Below are positions 1 through 6,479 of a DNA stretch of 6,479 nucleotides, one piece after another. Position 1 is the first letter of the stretch; each line of letters starts with the position of its first letter. The notes below the pieces were generated by a model. The model had not been told where the DNA came from and searched no databases. It saw only the letters and a program-made list of their open reading frames with translations. Origin of the DNA: an uncultured Granulosicoccaceae bacterium (lineage in GTDB: Bacteria > Pseudomonadota > Gammaproteobacteria > Granulosicoccales > Granulosicoccaceae); the NCBI GenBank assembly GCA_937951695.1, contig CALFBL010000232.1:1-6479 (forward strand), read 5' to 3'. The translations under genes and the position numbers were made by a program.

Positions 1-1
1 A

Positions 2-376
2 CTAAAATTTCCGAGATATCTCGTTTTTCCTACCGTTCGTCGCTGTATGGATTTTGCTCAGCGTTGGGGGTACAACGCGCTAAGCGTGGTGAACCTATTT
101 GCCTTCCGTACACCCTACCCGGATCAGCTTCGTGATGCGATAGATCCGATAGGCCCTTACAACACAAAGTACTTACGCGAAGTGATCACCTCAGCAGATT
201 TGATCATCGCCTGTTGGGGGCGGCTGGGCCATTGGCAAAATCAAGACAAACGGCTGTCGAAGCGCTATTCAGAGCAATTGATGTGTTTGGCCGTCAACAG
301 CGACGGTAGCCCGGCTCATCCACTGTACTTAAAAGCCGACACACTACCTATTTCTTACACAGCTTTAACAAGCTAA
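2..376 (+). CDS. DUF1643 family protein, 5' truncated by window edge
   Basis: The reading frame is open to the left edge, so the true start lies outside; the ATG at 47 is internal to the conserved domain. Seen: PTVRRC just before that ATG, then FAQRWGY, VVNLFAFRTPYP, a DPIGPYN stretch, ADLIIACWGRLG and a terminal HPLYL. These match in order the hallmark blocks of the DUF1643 family (small proteins usually of about 150-200 residues, function unknown). About 124 residues are present, covering most of the family's C-terminal part. The expected N-terminal block, roughly NPSxA...DDPT, is not found in this frame at bases 2-28; the neighbouring frame fits better (see findings). The TAA at 374-376 overlaps the stop of the convergent EAL gene by four bases. 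No role should be assigned beyond family membership. Confidence 0.8.
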   Translation, partial: LKFPRYLVFPTVRRCMDFAQRWGYNALSVVNLFAFRTPYPDQLRDAIDPIGPYNTKYLREVITSADLIIACWGRLGHWQNQDKRLSKRYSEQLMCLAVNSDGSPAHPLYLKADTLPISYTALTS

Positions 377-2199
377 GCCGATTTTTTCAGCTGCATACAT
401 TCTTCCAACAGATCCACAAATCGGGACTTGCCGAGTGGTTTACTGCACAAATAGCCTTGGAATACATCGCAGGAAAGGTTTGTTAGCAGCTCGAGCTGCT
501 CGGGTGTCTCGACCCCCTCTGCCACCACTTCCATATTCAGATCGTGGGCCAGCGAAATCAATGCTCTTACAATGGGCTGGGGTTCGTTAGCCGATTTTAT
601 CGGCCGAATGAACGACTGATCGATCTTCAACTGATCCATCGAAAAACGCTGCAAATAATTCAATGCCGAATAGCCGGTACCAAAATCATCAATCGACAAG
701 CGAACACCGAGCTCTTTCAATTGTCGCAGCTTGATGACATTACTCTCAGCATCTTCCATGATTATGTTTTCGGTCAGTTCGATGGTCAAGAAGCGAGGAG
801 CCAAACCAGTATCGTGTAATACTTCATCAACCACCTGAGTAAAGTCGTGTTCGTATAGCTGGCGTATCGATACGTTTACCGCAATGTGAAAATCCCGTCC
901 GGTGAGCTGATGCCATTCTGCGGCTCGTTCACAGGCTTCACGCAATACCCAGGCACCGATCGATACGATCATGCCAGAATCTTCCGCCAGTGGAATAAAA
1001 TCCACCGGTGATATAAGCCCAAATTCTGGATGCATCCATCGAACCAGCGCTTCCGCGCCGAGAATCTCACCACTGGCCACATCGATCTTGGGTTGATAAA
1101 CGACAAACACTTCCTTGTTATCCACGGCTGTGCGCAAGCCGTTCTCTAGGCTCAACATCTCGTGCGCTTTCGCATCCATCTGTTCAGAGTAGTAAGCCAC
1201 TTTGGTATTCAAACGACGACGCGCCTGCATCATGGCGGTTTCAGCATCGTTTATCAGGTGTTCCACCGAACGCGTGGCCGATGATAGAGCCGAGACACCC
1301 AGAAACACATTAAGATAGATATCTTGCCCACCCACATGCAATGGCTTTTCCATCATCGTCAGAAACCTGTCGATACACTGGCGCATATCATTAGTCGGGT
1401 CGGGTTCTGTTTCAGAAGCAATGCCATCGACGGTGTATTCAACGCCTGGGATCATCACTACGAATCGATCGCCACCCACTCGCGCGGCAAAGCGATAAAG
1501 TTCTGAGCCTTGAGCAAAGCCTTCTTCCGGCGTTACATCGAACGCTTGACACAGTCGCTGACTGAACAACCACAACACATCATCGCCACGTGCGGGGCCC
1601 AGTGAATCGTTGATGAGCTTAAACCGGCTGATATTGACTAGGATGGTCGCCGCTTTATAATCAATCTCGCGAGCTTTCTCTAATGCGCTGGAGGCTTTTA
1701 TCGTGAATAATAAGCGGTTGGGGAATTTTGTCAGTGGGTCTTGATACTTCATCCGCTGTTCATAGGCGCGAGCGGCAAGCGTATTTCTCATGCGCAACGC
1801 CAGCTCACTGGCATCCACCGGCTTGGACAGGAAGTCACTAGCACCTAACTGGAGCGCCTTTAGCTTGGTTTCCGCGTCATCCGAGGATGTCAGCACAATC
1901 ACCGGCAAGCTTTTTAGCGTTTCGTGTTGGCGAACCTTCTCCAGTATTTCGAATCCCGTCATGCCGGGCATGACCAGATCGAGTAATACCACATCCGGTT
2001 GTTCGCGTTCCATTGTTGCGATGGCGTCAGTGGGTTCGGTGACGCACGTAAAATTCTCGTAGCCTTCGATCTGCAGGTGAATACTTAAAACGTCCATGTT
2101 AAGCGATTCATCGTCGACCATCATGATTTTCACATGACCGAGCAATAATGCGGTTTCAAAACCGGGTTGATGAACTCTGGGGGTATCAGGATTGGGCAC
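373..2199 (-). CDS. response regulator: receiver, degenerate GGDEF, active-type EAL (cyclic-di-GMP phosphodiesterase)
   Basis: Predicted cytoplasmic 608-residue output protein that would hydrolyse cyclic-di-GMP when its receiver is phosphorylated. Receiver, about residues 23-140: acidic D29/D30, phospho-acceptor D74 in LLDLVMPG, T104 and K126 (LSKP). GGDEF-like domain, about 153-336: it keeps DPLTKFPNR, but the usual first Asp of the metal motif is Asn (N189 in NISRFK) and the signature is GGDRF (242-246). The RxxD inhibitory site is also absent, so cyclase activity is unlikely. EAL domain, about 347-600: E383-A384-L385, N442, E474, D504/D505 in DDFGTGYS, K525, D527, E561 and Q581 are all present, as in active phosphodiesterases such as RocR. 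The start is a GTG 30 bases after the kinase stop, with no clear ribosome binding site; a GTG at 2133, right at the receiver start, is an alternative. It is the last gene of the operon and the likely phosphorelay end point. Confidence 0.93.
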   Translation of the reverse strand: MPNPDTPRVHQPGFETALLLGHVKIMMVDDESLNMDVLSIHLQIEGYENFTCVTEPTDAIATMEREQPDVVLLDLVMPGMTGFEILEKVRQHETLKSLPVIVLTSSDDAETKLKALQLGASDFLSKPVDASELALRMRNTLAARAYEQRMKYQDPLTKFPNRLLFTIKASSALEKAREIDYKAATILVNISRFKLINDSLGPARGDDVLWLFSQRLCQAFDVTPEEGFAQGSELYRFAARVGGDRFVVMIPGVEYTVDGIASETEPDPTNDMRQCIDRFLTMMEKPLHVGGQDIYLNVFLGVSALSSATRSVEHLINDAETAMMQARRRLNTKVAYYSEQMDAKAHEMLSLENGLRTAVDNKEVFVVYQPKIDVASGEILGAEALVRWMHPEFGLISPVDFIPLAEDSGMIVSIGAWVLREACERAAEWHQLTGRDFHIAVNVSIRQLYEHDFTQVVDEVLHDTGLAPRFLTIELTENIIMEDAESNVIKLRQLKELGVRLSIDDFGTGYSALNYLQRFSMDQLKIDQSFIRPIKSANEPQPIVRALISLAHDLNMEVVAEGVETPEQLELLTNLSCDVFQGYLCSKPLGKSRFVDLLEECMQLKKSA

Positions 2200-2229
2200 G
2201 TTGGCTATAGTCGTCTGGTTAACTGGCTT

Positions 2230-5199
2230 TTATGCGGATCGGTTCAAAAACACAGGATCTCGCCCCAATTCAATTCGCACCGTGTAGGCCGTGACAGCTT
2301 CTACCAATGCTACAACACGCGATTTGTCGCCTGCCTTGGCCGCTTGTTCGAGTTCAGCACCCAGAGGTACCAAGGCATTAAAACCGACGTTGCCGCCCGA
2401 GCCTTTTAACCAATGCGCAATATCCGCCACCTCAGTTAATCGCTCTAGCGCAATGGCTGCATCCATTGCATCGAGTTGTGAGCGCAACCGAACGATGAAC
2501 TGATCCACAATACCCGCCACTCTGGGGTCACGACCCAACAATTCGCTTACCACTGGATTATCGGCTAGTGATTCACCCTCATCAGTCTGCATCGGAACAT
2601 TCGTGACAAGGTCGGCAGATTGCACCGTAGTGACCCGTAATTGTGCTTCTGAGCCCTGCCCCGGCAGACGCTGCCACAGGGCTTGCAGCGCGCTCAGATG
2701 CTTTTCGCAAAGCCTTTCGTCACCCGCCTTGGCAGCCAGTTCCAACGCCGCTGCTGGCTCCACAAATTCAGCAAACCCAACCGTACCTCCACTGCCCTTC
2801 AACCAATGCGCCAGCGACGCCAGTGCAGCGAAATCTCGACGCTCAACCGATCGCGTAAACTCCCCTGCGCGCTCCTGACAACGCACCACAAAATCATCCA
2901 CCATCGGCTGAAAACGCGGGTCGGCTTGAGCCAGCGGGCTGATCAGAGCAGCAGGAGTCATCGTCGATGCCGTAGGATTATTCGGTGCTGGCAAACCGTC
3001 ATTAGTGACCGTGTGGCTCTGTTCCGAGACAACTTCCTTTGGCTCGTTGATGACCGACTTTCCGTCCATCAGTTCGCCGAGCAAGGCACCCAGCTTATCG
3101 ATATCGATAGGCTTGGTTTGATAGTGAGAAAAGCCCGCTTCCAGGATCGGTAGTTCATCTCCCTTCATAGCGTTAGCCGTGAGTGCAATGATGGGCCGCG
3201 TTCGACCCTGTTCGCGCATCTTTGTGGCGGCTTGGTAACCGTCCATGACCGGCATGTTGATATCCATCAAAACCACCTCATAATCGCCTTCGGCCTCGGC
3301 CTCAAGCCCTTCCAGTCCATTCTCTCGAACCTCGACATGAAGCCCGTAATCAGCGAGAACCAGTTTAAGTAACTCGCGATTCTCAGGGCCATCATCCACC
3401 ACCAGAACGCGTTGTTTGTTAAACGACCAGACGCTATTCTCTGTCTGCTTTACCATCGAAATCGTGGCTTCGAGTTCCACCGGATTGAGCCAGTTAACGT
3501 GGGCTACGTCACCGGCTGGCAAACTCAGCAAAAAGGTACTGCCTTTTCCGGGCACACTGCTGACCGTAATCACCCCACCCATGACCTCAGCTAATTTACG
3601 ACTGATGGACAGGCCTAGGCCAGTGCCACCAAAGCGCCGGGTAATCGAGGCATCGGCTTGCGTAAAGGCTGAAAAAATGCTCGCTTGCTGCTCGGGTGTC
3701 ATACCTATACCGGTGTCACTCACCGCAATCGAATAGGCATCGGATCGCCCGAGTTTTACCGCATGTTTGTCGCACGACAACCGTATAGAGACAGCACCGT
3801 GCTCAGTAAATTTTATGGCGTTACCCACCAGATTCGTCACAATCTGACGAAGCCTTGCCGGATCACAATCGATGGTCTCAGGCAGCTTTCCGTCAAACTC
3901 GATGTTCAAGTCAATGTTTTTTTCGATTGCCTTGACGTTGAGCACCTGCTTGACGTCTGAGACGATGTTCGCAACGTTCGTTGGCAATAACTCCAGATCC
4001 ATCGAACCCGATTCCACTTTGGATAAATCGAGTACGTCGTTAATCAATTCCAGTAAGTGGTTTCCGCTTCGAGAGATCGTCTCCAGATGCTTCGCTCGTT
4101 CTTCGGTGGACACGTTATAATCGCGTTTAAGCACTTCAGTAAAGCCCAATATAGCCGTCATCGGTGTGCGTATTTCGTGACTCATGTTTGATAAAAACGA
4201 GGACTTTGCGTGATTCGCAGCTTCCGCTTCCTGCATCGAAGCACGCAGCTGAATCTCTTTTTCCTCCAGCAGAGTGACATCATCCATGCTCATCAGCACG
4301 CCGCCGGGCACGCCATTCGCGCCCATCACCGGTGAACAATTCACCATGAAGGTGCGTTTCTGCCCGTCGGCACCCACCAACCAGATCATGTCGCCACGGG
4401 TGGTTTCAGCGGTTCGAAACGCCACCTCCCAGGGCAGTTCCGTCGCCTCAGCTAAGTCTTCATGAACATCCGGGTTCCAGTCGAACTTCATCACATTACG
4501 GCCCATCAGCTCTTCGACGGGTTCATCCACCAATGTGCTAAAGGCTGAATTGGCCAATACTAGGTTGCCGCGCTTATCCAGCAACAACAAACTCTCAGCA
4601 ATGGTATCCAGCGCTGAGCGCACGCGAGCCGGTATCGCTTGTGACGGGTTGAGTTCTTTAAGCATTTTTCCCAGGTAGAAATAAAACCCCGGGAAACACA
4701 TAGTAGGTATGCAAACGATTAGAAGAACCGGATGAGTTAACCACTGTTTCCACAGCGGTATCGCGACGTCTTCAGCAAATTCAAACGACAAGGTGCCCCA
4801 CAGCTTTTCTTCGCGGTACAGCGGCACGCTGATCACGTTCGGATCATCGTCGGTGTCCAGAGCGCCGAGGCTTTGACCGAAACGGGTGTCCTCGCCCTGC
4901 CCATCAAAATCCACATCGACCGCGTACAGATTGGCGTTACGCTTGATGACAAACTCAAGTAACGTTGGAATGCCGCGGCTGTATTGATCTTGTTGCAACA
5001 GGACCGATACCGTTGAGGCAATGGTTTCGGATTGCGACAAGTAAGCGCGATACATTATCGCTTGCCGATCGGGTAACACGCCCAGCATGTTGGCGACCAA
5101 CACAACGCTGGTCAGCAGCAGACACAACCCAAACGAAATATGGAACCGCGGCGACAGTGAGGGTAACCAACTGAACGCACGGCGCATGGCGGCTAGCAT
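2230..5199 (-). CDS. hybrid sensor histidine kinase with PAS, receiver and two tandem Hpt domains
   Basis: Inner-membrane phosphorelay kinase, 989 residues from the ATG at 5199. Order: membrane segment about 19-42; extracytoplasmic sensor about 43-155 (possibly Cache-like, not firmly recognised); membrane segment about 156-177; PAS about 190-315; short coiled linker; HisKA with phospho-His H341 in SHEIRTP; HATPase with N-box N456/N460, DTGIG at 495-499 and GGTGLG at 524-529; receiver with D602/D603, acceptor D646 in LMDINMPVMDG, T674 and K696; a Ser/Thr/Pro-rich linker; Hpt1 with H798; Hpt2 with H929, both in AHWLKGSGG motifs. All catalytic residues are present. The ArcB/BarA class normally carries one Hpt, so the second is unusual. 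Start: the frame is open to a TTG at 5232 (1000 residues), which would overlap the adaptor gene by 25 bases. I prefer the ATG 8 bases after the adaptor stop; another ATG at 5187 is possible, and none has a clear ribosome binding site. Confidence 0.93.
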   Translation of the reverse strand: MLAAMRRAFSWLPSLSPRFHISFGLCLLLTSVVLVANMLGVLPDRQAIMYRAYLSQSETIASTVSVLLQQDQYSRGIPTLLEFVIKRNANLYAVDVDFDGQGEDTRFGQSLGALDTDDDPNVISVPLYREEKLWGTLSFEFAEDVAIPLWKQWLTHPVLLIVCIPTMCFPGFYFYLGKMLKELNPSQAIPARVRSALDTIAESLLLLDKRGNLVLANSAFSTLVDEPVEELMGRNVMKFDWNPDVHEDLAEATELPWEVAFRTAETTRGDMIWLVGADGQKRTFMVNCSPVMGANGVPGGVLMSMDDVTLLEEKEIQLRASMQEAEAANHAKSSFLSNMSHEIRTPMTAILGFTEVLKRDYNVSTEERAKHLETISRSGNHLLELINDVLDLSKVESGSMDLELLPTNVANIVSDVKQVLNVKAIEKNIDLNIEFDGKLPETIDCDPARLRQIVTNLVGNAIKFTEHGAVSIRLSCDKHAVKLGRSDAYSIAVSDTGIGMTPEQQASIFSAFTQADASITRRFGGTGLGLSISRKLAEVMGGVITVSSVPGKGSTFLLSLPAGDVAHVNWLNPVELEATISMVKQTENSVWSFNKQRVLVVDDGPENRELLKLVLADYGLHVEVRENGLEGLEAEAEGDYEVVLMDINMPVMDGYQAATKMREQGRTRPIIALTANAMKGDELPILEAGFSHYQTKPIDIDKLGALLGELMDGKSVINEPKEVVSEQSHTVTNDGLPAPNNPTASTMTPAALISPLAQADPRFQPMVDDFVVRCQERAGEFTRSVERRDFAALASLAHWLKGSGGTVGFAEFVEPAAALELAAKAGDERLCEKHLSALQALWQRLPGQGSEAQLRVTTVQSADLVTNVPMQTDEGESLADNPVVSELLGRDPRVAGIVDQFIVRLRSQLDAMDAAIALERLTEVADIAHWLKGSGGNVGFNALVPLGAELEQAAKAGDKSRVVALVEAVTAYTVRIELGRDPVFLNRSA
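2296..2943 (-). repeat. tandem duplicated Hpt domains within the kinase
   Basis: Two stretches of about 85 codons (2943-2689 and 2550-2296) align without gaps. Both begin with a DPR motif followed by a VD.F.VR pattern, share AHWLKGSGG then VGF around the phospho-His, and end in an identical AAKAGD. By hand I count about 34 identities in 85 positions. The His codons are at 2808-2806 and 2415-2413. This reads as an old in-gene domain duplication that kept both active sites. Confidence 0.85.
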
Positions 5200-5207
5200 C
5201 GGAGCGA

Positions 5208-6191
5208 TCAGCCGCGAAAATCTGCGATACAACGAATACCACTGGGAATGGTTAAATCCGGATTTTCCAACTCGACACGAACCCCATAAGTGGCGCTGGC
5301 CGCATCGGCCACCGAATCAATTCGCTGCACGGTCCCTTCATAGGTTTTGTCGTCGAACCCGGCTACGTTCAACCGTATATCCACCTTGGAACCCACCGAC
5401 ACCGAGCCCAACTCAGCGATCGGTAATAACGCTTCGATATTCAATGGGTCTAGTTTTGAGAGCTGATAAACCGGATCGTTGTCGACAAATTCTCCCGGTG
5501 AACGGTAACGCTGAGTGATGGAACCGCTAAAAGGTGCAACGATAAATCGGCGATCGAGGTTTGCCTGAGTTCTTGCCAGATCAAGCTTTGCGAGAGCTTG
5601 GGCTTCGCGTTCTTGCTGAACCTGCAACTGGGCGATGCGAGAATCGGTGGTGACCTGATCCATACTCTGTTGAGAGATTGTGTCGGAGGCGAGTAGCTCC
5701 TGGTTACGCTTTTCGGTTCGGATACCGAATGATGCGCTGAGTTGGCGAAGCTGGATGGCCGTACTTGCACTAGCGAGCTGCGTGGCAATTTCCAAAGCGA
5801 CCTCTTCGACTCCCGATTCGAGCGAGCCCAACAATGTACCGGCTTCAACGTAGTCACTGCGATCGTAGCTCACGTACGCCAACTGGCCCGGAACCGCTGC
5901 GCCAAGTTCCACCACCATGCTCGGTTCAACCAAACAGTCAACGTTGCTGACAGAGACGCGGCTGGCGTAACCGATTTGGCCATAGCTCAGTCCCATAAGC
6001 CCGGTAATCAAGGCAACGGTTCCCACCGAGACGCCGATTTGGCGCAATTTTAAACTCGCTGATGATCGGTCAACGCATTCGTGGGTCGTGCTTTGCGGTG
6101 AACGGTTCATAAAATATTGGTGGAGTAAAGGTGTCAGTCTCTGCAATTGCAACGCATGTGCCCGAATATCATGCGGGGGATTTAAAATCAT
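5208..6191 (-). CDS. HlyD/RND-type periplasmic adaptor (membrane fusion protein)
   Basis: Predicted 327-residue adaptor anchored in the inner membrane with its body in the periplasm. Seen: one hydrophobic segment about 52-70 with no lipobox; first half of the lipoyl-like domain about 88-126 (VEPSMVVELGAAVPG, then VEAGTLLGSLES); a Gln/Ala-rich helical hairpin about 127-210; second lipoyl half about 216-250 (IVAPFSGSI, SPGEFV); and a beta-barrel about 252-325. It is shorter than many RND adaptors (350-450 residues) and ends soon after the barrel, at PSGIRC. Start: the ATG at 6191 leaves 51 residues before the membrane segment; the ATG at 6110 would give a more usual 24. Neither has a good ribosome binding site. 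It is the first gene of the operon, 8 bases before the kinase ATG. No permease or outer-membrane channel gene accompanies it, so its partner is unknown; a role in sensing with the kinase is inference. Confidence 0.88.
   Translation of the reverse strand: MILNPPHDIRAHALQLQRLTPLLHQYFMNRSPQSTTHECVDRSSASLKLRQIGVSVGTVALITGLMGLSYGQIGYASRVSVSNVDCLVEPSMVVELGAAVPGQLAYVSYDRSDYVEAGTLLGSLESGVEEVALEIATQLASASTAIQLRQLSASFGIRTEKRNQELLASDTISQQSMDQVTTDSRIAQLQVQQEREAQALAKLDLARTQANLDRRFIVAPFSGSITQRYRSPGEFVDNDPVYQLSKLDPLNIEALLPIAELGSVSVGSKVDIRLNVAGFDDKTYEGTVQRIDSVADAASATYGVRVELENPDLTIPSGIRCIADFRG
6124..6152 (-). promoter_or_regulatory. possible sigma70-type promoter for the adaptor-kinase-regulator operon
   Basis: On the minus strand TTGCAA (6152-6147) and TTTACT (6129-6124) are separated by 17 bases, each matching four of six consensus positions. 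It would lie just upstream of the alternative adaptor start at 6110 and would make the ATG at 6191 untranslated. The match is weak and could be chance. Confidence 0.2.
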
Positions 6192-6260
6192 GCGGTGGAT
6201 CTAATCTGTGAACCCGACCACGAAAATCGCTGTCACTCAATCACGTTACACTACGTGCCC
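6192..6260. promoter_or_regulatory. divergent intergenic region between adaptor operon and oxidase gene
   Basis: This 69-base gap separates two divergent starts (ATG at 6191 minus, ATG at 6261 plus), so at least the oxidase promoter must lie here or close by. I see a TACACT at 6247-6252 on the plus strand that could be a -10 box, but no matching -35 and no ribosome binding site before the ATG at 6261. No clear operator palindrome lies inside the gap. Confidence 0.35.
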
Positions 6261-6416
6261 ATGGCCATCGACCCTCACCTCCTCACTGAACTGATTGACT
6301 GTGTTGGCAGCCAACACGTGTTGCTTGGTGATCAGATCAGTGCCCGCGCCAAACATGTCTGGAACCCGGAGCCGCGCACAGCGGCCGCCATTGTGCGTCC
6401 CGCCACCCGTTTTTAA
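6261..6416 (+). pseudogene. N-terminal fragment of a FAD-linked oxidase (glycolate/D-lactate dehydrogenase type), broken
   Basis: From the ATG at 6261 the frame reads LLTELIDCVGSQHVL, DQISARAKHVW, then AAAIVRPAT. This is the usual opening of GlcD/D-lactate dehydrogenase-type FAD oxidases, ahead of the FAD-binding fold. In intact relatives the text goes on with a TTEEVS-like block and several hundred more residues. Here it stops at TAA 6414-6416 right after IVRPAT, and neither other frame continues the family. The loss coincides with the start of a glycosyltransferase-like motif in the next frame, which suggests a rearrangement or an assembly join near 6405-6408. The family call rests on about 50 residues. 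Confidence 0.55.
6301..6323. repeat. nested perfect palindromes inside the oxidase start
   Basis: GTGTTGGC (6301-6308) and GCCAACAC (6310-6317) form a perfect 8-bp inverted repeat around one base, and CAACACGTGTTG (6312-6323) is a second, overlapping 12-bp palindrome. They lie 40 bases into the oxidase reading frame, where the codons also spell the family-typical VGSQHVL. They could be a regulator site or a by-product of coding. Confidence 0.5.
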
Positions 6417-6479
6417 CGAACACGAGAGTTTGCGGGAACTGCATGCCGAGCTCACCGCTGTCAGTTCTGAACACAATAT
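6406..6479 (+). CDS. possible 5' part of a family 2 glycosyltransferase, cut by window edge
   Basis: In the frame beginning at base 6406 the translation is PVFNEHESLRELHAEL followed by TAVSSEHN, open to the window end. The VFNE(x)ESL(x)EL pattern is the typical first nucleotide-sugar-binding stretch of polyprenyl-phosphate-type family 2 glycosyltransferases (usually IPVFNEEESL). The residues before it, in the same frame from an ATG at 6355, are PPLCVPP rather than the usual hydrophobic strand, and they overlap the oxidase frame. The true start of this gene is therefore probably missing. Only 24 residues support the call. Confidence 0.35.

Noticed and set aside
361..387. AGCTT...AAGCT stem followed by a T run at the convergent gene ends
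   Set aside because: The stem is only five mostly A/T pairs, six bases separate it from the T run, and it lies across both stop codons. That is too weak to call a terminator.
544..819. Plus-strand 91-codon open frame opposite the EAL domain
   Set aside because: The opposite strand encodes the conserved EAL catalytic motifs here; the plus-strand product is not recognisable.
2603..3153. Plus-strand open frames opposite the Hpt and linker region, up to 156 codons
   Set aside because: They are antisense shadows of the kinase. Their repeated PFNQCA-like text is just the reverse of the duplicated Hpt motif, and they match no known family.
5087..5518. Plus-strand 143-codon open frame across the adaptor-kinase junction
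   Set aside because: It lies opposite two strongly supported genes and its product is rich in Arg, Pro and Trp, as expected from noncoding reading of this strand.
6246..6476. Minus-strand 76-codon open frame at the right edge
   Set aside because: It is antisense to the recognisable oxidase and glycosyltransferase motifs and shows no family features.

Overview
The window looks like bacterial chromosome of moderate GC (about half), dense in genes. The domain content (hybrid kinase with C-terminal Hpt domains, REC-GGDEF-EAL regulator, membrane-fusion adaptor, DUF1643) fits a Proteobacterium, probably a free-living or marine gammaproteobacterium. That placement is an inference from protein style, not a measured affiliation. 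No tRNA, rRNA, CRISPR array, insertion sequence or phage gene is visible.

Layout, left to right. (1) Bases 2-376, plus strand: the 3' part of a DUF1643-family gene, cut by the window edge and possibly frameshifted at a T run near base 24. (2) Bases 373-2199, minus: a REC-GGDEF-EAL response regulator with a degenerate GGDEF domain and an intact EAL site. It converges with gene 1 and overlaps it by 4 bases. (3) Bases 2230-5199 (ORF open to a TTG at 5232), minus: a large membrane-bound hybrid histidine kinase (sensor-PAS-HisKA-HATPase-REC) ending in two tandem Hpt domains. (4) Bases 5208-6191, minus: an HlyD/RND-type periplasmic adaptor. (5) Bases 6261 to about 6405, plus: the first codons of a FAD-linked oxidase, divergent from gene 4 and broken. 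(6) Bases of about 6406-6479, plus: what reads as the N-terminal motif of a family 2 glycosyltransferase in another frame.

Genes 4, 3 and 2 are tightly spaced on one strand and read as one operon, transcribed right to left. It is bounded upstream by the divergent oxidase start and downstream by the convergent DUF1643 gene, so it appears complete within the window. The kinase and regulator suggest a full phosphorelay: kinase His to its own receiver Asp, to one of two Hpt His residues, to the receiver of the EAL protein, with cyclic-di-GMP hydrolysis as output. The adaptor has no inner-membrane pump or outer-membrane channel in the operon. The most interesting idea here is therefore a signalling module in which an orphan membrane-fusion protein is paired with a tandem-Hpt phosphorelay and a cyclic-di-GMP phosphodiesterase. 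The two outer edges of the window both show broken reading, which could be real gene decay or assembly error at contig ends.
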